Below are positions 57,091-64,000 of a stretch of DNA of 64,000 bases, one piece after another. Every line of letters starts with the position of its first letter. Position 1 is the stretch's first letter. The notes below the pieces were generated by a model. The model made no database searches, was not told where the DNA came from, and was given only the letters and a program-made list of their open reading frames with translations. The stretch comes from Eledone cirrhosa (Eukaryota; Mollusca; Cephalopoda; Octopoda; Eledonidae): NCBI GenBank assembly GCA_964016885.1, contig OZ024760.1, forward strand, positions 3,538,189-3,602,188. Direction: 5' to 3'. Both the position numbers and the translations under genes were made by a program.

Positions 57091-57328
57091 AAGTACACTC
57101 CTACCTTCCGCAATCCTCCCAAGTCTTCTGCAGTCAAGGCCCGTCTCTAATTGCTATGCAGCAGCATCACTTGCTCGCAGACATCGTACAACCTCACCTT
57201 CAGTCCGAAAGAGAAGTCACTCGTCAGCAGAGGTACTACTTGCTTCAATCTTATCCAGCTAGTTCTCATTCAGGCTACCGCACTTTCAGATCTCCCCCAC
57301 CCTATTGCCTCTAGGTCAGTAAGATATA
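57091..57328. other. Unassigned intergenic stretch
   Basis: No element or gene that I can support. Composition is ordinary and no long frame is present. Confidence 0.4.
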
Positions 57329-57457
57329 TTTGAAAAAAAAGAGAAGAATGGCTTCATTGGTTGTTGGTATTCTTTAATAGTTCAAATCTTTACAGTACGT
57401 CGTTATTGGTTGGAAAGATTTGAACCACCAGTGAAGTCATTCTTCTCTTTTTTTCAA
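57329..57457. mobile_element. Imperfect foldback element next to a TA tract
   Basis: The left arm (from about 57329, TTGAAAAAAAAGAGAAGAATGG with CTTCATTGGTTG) pairs with the right arm (ending about 57457, CCACCAGTGAAGTC with ATTCTTCTC and TTTTTTTCAA), with a few mismatches. An inner pair, GTTCAAATCTTT and AAAGATTTGAAC, extends the hairpin after an asymmetrical loop. The right end abuts TA and the left lies in ATATATT, so TA target duplication is possible. It is likely a small non-autonomous DNA transposon remnant. Confidence 0.5.
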
Positions 57458-57483
57458 TATATATATATATATATATATATATA
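57456..57483. repeat. TA microsatellite
   Basis: Uninterrupted TA dinucleotides next to the foldback. Confidence 0.9.
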
Positions 57484-57607
57484 GCCACTTCGGTTGTTTT
57501 CCTTTTGATGTCACATATTTTAACTGTTATGTTTACTCTGGACGATAATCTATTAACTTTTCGCTCCAATGAGTGCTGTATGGCAGCTACAACTTCGCTT
57601 TATACCT

Positions 57608-57609
<2 letters not shown>

Positions 57610-57689
<80 letters not shown>
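57610..57689. repeat. TA then GA microsatellite
   Basis: About 60 bp of TA (57610-57670) passes directly into about 19 bp of GA. The same TA-to-GA succession occurs at 60413-60526. Confidence 0.93.
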
Positions 57690-57880
57690 GTTTTCTAAAT
57701 AGGAACGGAACGGAGGCGAAGCACAGTTAAATCAAGTACTCATTAAAATAGTAGAGAAGGTATAGCTTTATTTCATAGAAATGATTTGTACATGACTAGA
57801 ACTGTTTCATTCGTTTGAAATCATCAGTTTTAGTTCTCTAGAAGTCATTTCTGTGCGATATATATATGTATAGCTTCATA
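57690..57880. other. Unassigned stretch between microsatellites
   Basis: Non-repetitive AT-rich sequence that contains ATCATCAGTTTTAGTTCTCTAG. It may belong to an interspersed repeat but I cannot name one. No coding signal. Confidence 0.4.
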
Positions 57881-57889
57881 AACCTATAT

Positions 57890-57893
57890 TTAT

Positions 57894-57925
<32 letters not shown>

Positions 57926-58132
57926 TATGGAATACTGTTGGCTTTTTGCTACAATATTTTCTATACCTTTCATTTATATATATATATATATATTATAAGA
58001 ATATATATATATATATTCTTATATATATATTATATATTCTTATATTACTCTTTTACTCTTTTACCTGTTTCAGCCATCCGAATATAAGAATATATATATA
58101 TATATATATATATTATAAGAATATATATATAT

Positions 58133-58165
<33 letters not shown>

Positions 58166-58230
58166 ATATATATAAGAATATATATATATATTCTTATATA
58201 TATATATAGATATATATATATATATTCTTA
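57890..58230. repeat. CA/TA tracts with interspersed AGAAT units
   Basis: TA tracts interrupted by repeated TTATAAGAATATA and its complement, which makes several overlapping palindromes. It directly adjoins the SINE tail at 58231. Confidence 0.88.
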
Positions 58231-58417
58231 TAATTGTTTCTACTTTAGGCACAAGGCCAGCAATTACCCAGTGCGTGACTGGTACTTTATTTTATCGACC
58301 CCGTAAGGATGAAAGGCAAAGTTAACCTTGGCGGGATTTGAACTCAGACTGTAAAGGGACGTAACTATGCTAGAAAGCATGGCGTCCGACCCTCTACCGA
58401 TACTGCCAATCCACCGC
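58231..58417 (-). mobile_element. tRNA-derived SINE, reverse orientation
   Basis: Read on the minus strand, this copy starts with GCGGTGGATTGGCAGTATCG and GGTAGAGGGTCGGACG. It has the B box complementary to GGGATTTGAACTC at 58333-58345, then TTTGCCTTTCATCC, the CTTACGGGGTCGATAAAATA segment and the tail TGCTGGCCTTGTGCC. It matches the + strand copy at 55912-56100 closely, including the unusual CCTTACGGGG, so both are from one subfamily. Confidence 0.85.
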
Positions 58418-58477
58418 TATATATACATATATTCTTATAATATATATATATGGATAAATATATATATATATATACTG

Positions 58478-58509
<32 letters not shown>

Positions 58510-58530
58510 AGTGTGTGTGTTTCTAGGTAG
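58418..58530. repeat. TA and TG tracts
   Basis: TA-rich sequence, including one TTCTTATAATATATA motif, then a TG tract at about 58489-58520. Confidence 0.88.
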
Positions 58531-58635
58531 GTAGTTATAGATATATATGGAGGATATCTAGTTTTATGTGTTTTTCTTTTATGATGGACATATTTCATAT
58601 TTAGTTTAAAGTGCATTGCACGTGACTTCCTATTT
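58531..58635. other. Short unassigned stretch
   Basis: Unique AT-rich sequence between two TG tracts. Nothing that I can support. Confidence 0.4.
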
Positions 58636-58890
58636 ATGTGTGTGTGAATGAGAGAGAAAACACTTTTATGTGGACATATGTATGTGCGTGTGTGTATGAG
58701 TGTGTATGTTTGTGTGTGTGTGTGTGTATGTGTGTGGTGTGTGCGTGTGTGTTTATGTGTATGTGTGTGGTGTGTTTTTCTGTGTGTGTGTGTGTGTTTC
58801 TCTCTTTCTCTGTTTGTGGTGTGCGTGTGTGTGTGTGTGCGTGCGTGCGTGTGTGCGTGCGTGTGTGTGTGTGTGTGTGTGTGTTAGCAT
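58636..58890. repeat. Interrupted TG/CA repeat
   Basis: About 250 bp of TG with TA and CG substitutions. Three + strand frames stay open across it and read as Cys/Val repeats, which is a property of the dinucleotide and not evidence of a protein. Confidence 0.92.
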
Positions 58891-58989
58891 ATGAGTATGA
58901 GTGGAATCACGAGAAAGTGACAGAATGTGAAATGGAGACGGACGGAGTTTAAGAATAGTTTGTGTATTGATATGAGTAGTGGGGTGAGG

Positions 58990-59107
58990 TGTGTGAGTGA
59001 AAGACAGAGAGGGGAGAGAGAGAGAGAGAGAGAAGGAACAAGTATGTTTGTGAGAACATGAGAGAGAGTAAAGGATACTGAATTAAGCAGATTGAGTAAG
59101 GAGAGTA

Positions 59108-59139
<32 letters not shown>

Positions 59140-59470
59140 AGAGTGTGTTTGTGTGAGAGAAAGAGAGTGTGTGAAAATGAGGGAGAGAGTACGTGTGTGT
59201 GTGTATGTGTGTGTTATATTTATACATATATGAATGTGAGTACGTGTTTTGTGTGTTTTGTGTGTTTTGTGTAGTTTGTACACTGTGTAGTGTATGTTAT
59301 ATGAATGCAATGTAGAGGATATGTATGTGTGTAATATGTGATATATGTGTGTATATAGTGTGTATTATATATATGTATGTGTAGTACGTGTGTGTATGTA
59401 ATGTGTATGCAATGTGTTGTATATGCGTGTATGTGTATAACGTTTAGTATATATATATATGTGTGTGTTT
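58990..59470. repeat. GA-rich block followed by TG/TA-rich block
   Basis: GA tracts at about 59010-59032 and 59108-59140 are embedded in purine-rich sequence with AGAGTAAG motifs. From about 59190 the sequence becomes an irregular TG/TA repeat. It includes a triple TTTTGTGTG at about 59246-59272. No gene is seen. Confidence 0.85.
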
Positions 59471-59602
59471 ATGTGATGTGTAGCATATGTGTGTACAAAG
59501 CAGCAGAGACGCTGCGGTGTGGCTAGTTGCTAGGCGACAAAGAGCCATTACATGACAATACAAACCTACCTCCCAGAGTCGATCAATTTTTACTGAAGAT
59601 TG
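59471..59602. other. Unique segment before the minisatellite
   Basis: It contains GCTAGTTGCTAGGCGACAAA and CCTCCCAGAGTCGATCAA. No gene is seen. It may be the parent sequence from which the repeat that follows was amplified. Confidence 0.4.
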
Positions 59603-59960
59603 ACTAATATCTGGGTCTCTACTGTGACCACACATACATACATATATACATACAAACATATATACACATATACACACATATATATACACATATATATACA
59701 TACATACACACGTACTAATAGCTGGGTCTCTACTGTGACCACACATATATACATATATACACACATACATATATACATACTACCACACGTACTAATAACT
59801 GGGTCTCTACTGTGACCACACATACATACATATATACATACATATATACACATATATACACATATATACACATATACATACATACACACGCACTAATAGC
59901 TGGGTCTCTACTGTGACTACAAATACACAAACAGCCATGCATGTACACACGTACTTGGAC
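59603..59960. repeat. Four-copy minisatellite with a GGGTCTCTACTGTGACC core
   Basis: The core ACTAATAnCTGGGTCTC plus TACTGTGACCACA begins at 59603, 59714, 59791 and 59892. Each core is followed by a CA/TA-rich spacer ending in CACACG, except the first approach. Spacings are 111, 77 and 101 bp; the variation is entirely in the microsatellite spacer. The last copy has GACTACAAATAC instead of GACCACACATAC. Confidence 0.85.
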
Positions 59961-59984
59961 ACACACACACACATACACAAGCCA

Positions 59985-60232
59985 AAGAGAAAGACAGAGA
60001 CTCCCCCCACCCCCGGGTCGCCCAGCATGCTAGAAACAGCTGCTAAATCGCCCACAAATGACCCCCTACTATCTGGAGAAAGAAAAGGATATATTAGATA
60101 ACGTGGTCATAGATACAACTTAAAGGACGTGGTGGTCATTGATGGAATGCTCTTGAACATAGGTCTGCACGATAAAGCTTGTCCTGGGGCTAAACAAAAA
60201 CAAACAAAAAAATACAATATACTCGAATACAA
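59985..60232. repeat. Probable interspersed repeat fragments
   Basis: CCAGCATGCTAGAAACAGCT with GCTAAATCGCCCACAAATGA, and ATTGATGGAATGCTCTTGAA with CATAGGTCTGCACG and CTTGTCCTGGGGCTAAACAA, are strings I associate with abundant cephalopod repeats. The second leads into a short A-rich tail and then a CA/TA tract, as retroelement 3' ends often do. Family assignment is not possible by eye. Confidence 0.4.

Positions 60233-60287
<55 letters not shown>
60233..60287. repeat. CA then TA microsatellite
   Basis: A short CA tract passes into TA at about 60250 and runs to the palindrome. Confidence 0.9.
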
Positions 60288-60291
<4 letters not shown>

Positions 60292-60355
60292 CATACTTGG
60301 GGAGGGTCATATTGTTGTAATATTACAACAATATGACCCTCCCCAAGTATAACAA
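60288..60355. mobile_element. 68-bp spacer-free palindrome flanked by TA
   Basis: Two 34-bp arms meet at 60321/60322 with no spacer and one mismatch (60292 and 60351). They begin TTGTCATACTTGG and carry GGAGGGTCATATTG. TA lies outside each end (60286-60287 and 60356-60357), but the left TA is part of a TA tract, so a target duplication cannot be proved. The structure resembles a minimal foldback DNA transposon. A spacer-free perfect palindrome is uncommon because it is usually unstable in replication and cloning. Confidence 0.65.
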
Positions 60356-60411
60356 TATTTGTTTCGGCACACGATTTCATATCAAAAACCTTGCAAAACG
60401 TGAAATAATCG

Positions 60412-60769
<358 letters not shown>

Positions 60770-60854
60770 CGATTATTTCATCGGTTATTTCACGCATGCT
60801 ATATCTGTGTTGATATTCTGTCTGTATTTTGCTATGAGTAAATCCTTCATAAAT

Positions 60855-60980
60855 TGGTGAGTTGGCAGAGTCGATAGAACGTCGGATAAAATTCTTTGCA
60901 GTATTCGTTGCAGCTCTCTGTGCTCTGAGTTCAAATCCCATCGAGGCCAACTTTGCTTCTCATACTTCCAAGGTCGAAAG
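60855..60980 (+). mobile_element. tRNA-derived SINE, 3' truncated
   Basis: The head GTGAGTTGGCAGAGTCGATA with GAACGTCGGATAAAAT is followed by the B box GAGTTCAAATCCC (60927-60939), CATCGAGGCCAACTTTGC and a diverged CTTCTCATACTTCCAAGGTCG. The tail (CTGGCCTTGTGCC) is absent. It belongs to the same broad family as 55912-56100 but a different subfamily, judging by the head. Confidence 0.75.
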
Positions 60981-61552
60981 TTAGGGAAAGGATGCGAATG
61001 AGAGGCAGACTCTACACCTTAGTCTAGGTGGTATATTTCAGCTGCACTCCCGCGGACGAACGGGGAAGGCATTGTCGCAAAAACAGCCAGCGACTCTCGC
61101 CGCATCAGCCACTCTACCTCACGAGGCTCCATCCCCAGGCGTGATGTATTTCTTCTAGTTGTCAACTAATGTTTTTCTACCTAATTTTCTTGCACGTTGC
61201 TATATCGCAATATATTGCGATGGCGCTGTGTCTGTAAATGCATGGTTAACCAACGAGACTGTGGTTTTGTGACCGTTGTAACAATTTGAGTCATATAAGT
61301 TATACTTACATGTTTAACATTGTAATTTCTGTATTACATCGGTCCTAATGGATTAAGTCAGACATACAAGTCGGTTGAACATGTATTTGACTGGGGATTA
61401 TGAGAGATGGGAGAAGCAAAAAAAGGAAGGATTTAAGGAACAAAGCCATTTAGATGCTTGAATCACCCTCCAGTTCACTATAATTAATTTTGATGAAATG
61501 AAGGAAAATTATAATTTTAGAACTATGGATATATCGAATTATACTTGATTAA
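60981..61552. other. Unassigned intergenic stretch
   Basis: No gene is seen. A GC-richer part (about 61040-61140) contains CGCGGACGAACGGGGAAGG and CACGAGGCTCCATCCCC and may be a repeat fragment. The remainder is AT-rich and unique. Confidence 0.45.
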
Positions 61553-61885
61553 TATGGATTAGTGGTTAAAGTGTTGGGCTCACAATCGTGAGGTTGTGAG
61601 TTTAATTCCGGGACCGGGCGGCGTGTTGTTTCCTTGAGCAAGACGATTTATTTCACATTGCTTTAGTTTATTCATCTGGAAAAAGGGAGCTGCGACATCA
61701 CTGGTGTCAAGCTTTATCGACCTCTGCCTTCCCCTTGGACAACATTGGTGGCGTTGAGATAGGAAACGTACATGCATGGGTGACTGCTGGTCTTCCACAA
61801 AAACACATTACCCGGAGAGGACCTTTCTACGTGCAAACCTATGTTCAACCATGACCGAACCATGACCAAAGGGGACCACCCCTCA
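61553..61885 (+). mobile_element. Long tRNA-derived SINE, second family
   Basis: The tRNA-like head starts GGATTAGTGGTTAAAGTG (A-box region) and continues to GAGTTTAATTCCG (61598-61610, B box with one change). The body has GGACCGGGCGGCG, CCTTGAGCAAGACG, TATTTCACATTGC, TGCGACATCACTGGTGTC, ATGCATGGGTGACTGCTGG, TCTTCCACAAAAAC and ACCATGACC. I recognise this as a common cephalopod SINE of about 330 bp or more. The B-box change and the duplicated ACCATGACC near the end suggest an old inactive copy. A 72-codon minus-strand frame inside it is not a gene. Confidence 0.8.
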
Positions 61886-62235
61886 CACTTGGAAATTGCG
61901 TATTTCAACAAATATACGCAGGAAAATCAATAATTTGGATGAAATCCCTCAAAATTTTTTAATTTTACTAGAATCTGTTGTTAGCAAAAATGCCAATACG
62001 ATGGGGTTTATTTAGGGTTTGATAGACGGAAAGAAAAGAACAATTCGTATTGAAAATGTAGGCACAAAAGGGCCAAAAAACATACAGAACCAACTAACCC
62101 TTTAGGATCGAGGTCGGTTCAGAAAAAAAAAAAAGAGAAAAGGTGACACAAAAGTGAACAGTTGCAAAAATGGTGACTGACTTATTAAAATATTTCTGGC
62201 TTGTGTAGCTGGAAATAACATGTTTAGCTTGAACA
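61886..62235. other. Unassigned AT-rich stretch
   Basis: No gene is seen. It has GTTTGATAGACGGAAAG near 62017, sharing GATAGACGGAAA with 54231, and a poly-A tract at about 62122-62133. It ends at the second tandem array. Confidence 0.45.
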
Positions 62236-62286
62236 GATGATTACACCACTACCGCCAGAATCATTACCACCACCATCACCACCACC

Positions 62287-62341
<55 letters not shown>

Positions 62342-62397
62342 ACCACACTACCATTATCACCAACAACACGACTAACCACACTACCATTACCACCATC

Positions 62398-62470
<73 letters not shown>

Positions 62471-62666
62471 ACCACACTACCATTACCACTACTACTACTA
62501 CTACTACTAACAACAACACTACTAACCACACTACCATTACCACCAGCACCACCACCACCACCACCACCACTACTACCAACAACACTACTAACCACACTAC
62601 CATTACCACCATTACCACTACTACTACTACTACTAACAACACTACCATTACCACCATCACCACCAT

Positions 62667-62713
<47 letters not shown>

Positions 62714-62865
62714 ACCACACTACCATTACCACCATCACCACCACCACTACTACTACTACTACTAATACCACTACTACTAACCACACTACCATTACCACCA
62801 CCACCACCACTACTACTACTATTACCAACAACACTACTAACCACACTACCATTACCACCATCACC

Positions 62866-62905
<40 letters not shown>

Positions 62906-62928
62906 ACCACACTACCATTACCACCATC

Positions 62929-62971
<43 letters not shown>

Positions 62972-63069
62972 ACCACACTACCATTACCACCATCACCACC
63001 ACCACCACCACCACTACTACTACTATTACCAACAACACTACTAACCACACTACCATTACCACCATCACC

Positions 63070-63109
<40 letters not shown>

Positions 63110-63132
63110 ACCACACTACCATTACCACCATC

Positions 63133-63175
<43 letters not shown>

Positions 63176-63207
63176 ACCACACTACCATTACCACCATCAC
63201 CACCACC

Positions 63208-63244
<37 letters not shown>

Positions 63245-63564
63245 ACCACACTACCATTACCATCACCACCACCACCACCACCACCACCACTACTACTACT
63301 ACCAACAACACTACTAACCACACTACCATTACCACCATCACCACCACCACCACCACCACTACTACTACTACCAATAACACTACTAACCACACTACCATTA
63401 CCACCATCACCACCACCACCACCACCACCACTACTACTACTACCAACAACACTACTAACCACACTACCATTACCACCACCACCACCACCACCACCACCAC
63501 CACTACTACTACTACTACCAACAACACTACTAACCACACTACCATTACCACCATCACCACCACC

Positions 63565-63596
<32 letters not shown>

Positions 63597-63730
63597 CAAT
63601 AACACTACTAACCACACTACCATTACCACCATCACCACCACCACCACCACCACCACCACCACCACTACTACTACTACTACCAATAACACTACTAACCACA
63701 CTACCATTACCACCATCACCACCACTACCA
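62236..63730. repeat. Second tandem array: ACT/ACC triplet minisatellite, about 20 copies
   Basis: Each unit has a conserved core AACCACACTACCATTACC, then ACCATCACC with a variable number of ACC, then a variable number of ACT triplets. Many units also have ACCAACAACACTACT. Core starts include about 62340, 62374, 62469, 62525, 62590, 62713, 62778, 62838, 62903, 62970, 63043, 63109, 63175, 63242, 63315, 63377, 63457, 63533, 63609 and 63692. Spacing is mostly 60-83 bp. All length changes are multiples of three, so long frames remain open on both strands: Leu/Pro/Thr repeats on the + strand, and Gly/Ser or Val repeats on the minus. These are consequences of triplet slippage; no coding claim is made. 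Confidence 0.93.
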
Positions 63731-63982
63731 ATGGAATTCCTCGTTGGAAGTAATAACAAACCGGGGATTGACCGGCCACTTGACTGCACTGGTCACCGTT
63801 GAGACCTCAGGGTTACTTGGACCCCGTACAACCGAGATCTTCCACAAGATCGTAACGTCGGTGCCCCGTCTGCGAAAGGAGCCCCGAGAGGTTGGGTGAC
63901 TGTTGCAGCGGGTGTCACTGACCATTGTCCGCTGGAATGCTTTTGCGGTCTTGTCCACGGGGCGTAGCTCTTCTGTCCTCAT
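63725..63982 (-). CDS. Open minus-strand frame of 85 codons; possible exon or repeat fragment
   Basis: This is the only part of the window with balanced composition, higher GC and a non-repetitive translation. The frame starts with ATG at 63982 (M-R-T-E-E-L) and ends at a TAG at 63725 on the border of the triplet array. The product is basic and mixed in composition, with no signal peptide, no membrane segment and no motif that I recognise. Other minus-strand frames starting at 63789 and 63779 run from this segment into the array. It could be an exon edge of a gene to the right, part of an unrecognised transposon, or chance. The sequence continues beyond the window, so its true extent is unknown. 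Confidence 0.2.
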   Translation of the reverse strand: MRTEELRPVDKTAKAFQRTMVSDTRCNSHPTSRGSFRRRGTDVTILWKISVVRGPSNPEVSTVTSAVKWPVNPRFVITSNEEFHW

Positions 63983-64000
63983 ACCCCAGGCCCAAGCCTA

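Noticed and set aside
58638..58952. Overlapping Cys/Val-rich + strand frames of 64-104 codons
   Set aside because: They read an interrupted TG repeat in three frames at once. This is a dinucleotide property and not a cysteine-rich peptide gene.
62224..63802. Gly/Ser-rich, Val-rich and Leu/Pro-rich proteins of about 515 residues
   Set aside because: Three frames on two strands are open simultaneously over a triplet minisatellite. Nothing favours one of them, and the ends are arbitrary.

Overview
The window looks like non-coding or weakly coding chromosomal DNA from an animal, most likely a cephalopod mollusc (octopus or squid). The clue is the right-hand flank. It carries at least five copies of tRNA-derived SINEs whose body and tail (B box, then a 'tttgcctttcatcc' segment, a 'tcgat..aaataaagta' segment and a 'ctggccttgtgcc' tail) I recognise as typical of cephalopod genomes. 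The copies are embedded in very dense TA, TG and GA microsatellites. The assignment rests on recognition, not on a database search. I see no complete conventional gene and no functional RNA gene.

Layout. (1) Positions 1 to about 53,530 are one tandem array of a 24-bp unit, roughly 2,200 copies, running off the left edge of the window. Read on the + strand, the unit is the octapeptide T-I-S-(S/T)-T-T-D-T, a mucin-like Ser/Thr-rich repeat. Copies differ by point variants and are organised in higher-order blocks of about 2.3, 2.5, 3.2 and 4.5-5 kb that have been duplicated by whole numbers of units. Nearly all length changes are multiples of 12 or 24 bp. Only six events break the phase by one base. 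(2) From 53,520 to 53,815 the array decays into ACC/ATC/ACT triplets; the Thr/Ser frame meets a TAA at 53,545-53,547. (3) From 53,816 to 62,235 there is ordinary intergenic repeat-rich sequence: SINEs in both orientations, a 79-bp foldback element with TA duplications inserted into a SINE, a second TA-flanked palindrome, an imperfect foldback, a 77-111 bp minisatellite and many dinucleotide tracts. (4) From 62,236 to 63,730 a second, unrelated triplet-based minisatellite (about 20 copies of a 60-80 bp unit) is open in several frames. (5) From 63,731 to the right edge the sequence is non-repetitive and richer in G and C, with one open minus-strand frame that may be an exon or part of an unknown repeat.

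The main biological question is whether the 53-kb array is an exon of a giant mucin-like protein or a non-coding satellite. Openness of the frame is not proof: none of the consensus Thr/Ser-frame codons can become a stop codon by a single substitution. The array is also open in four other frames.
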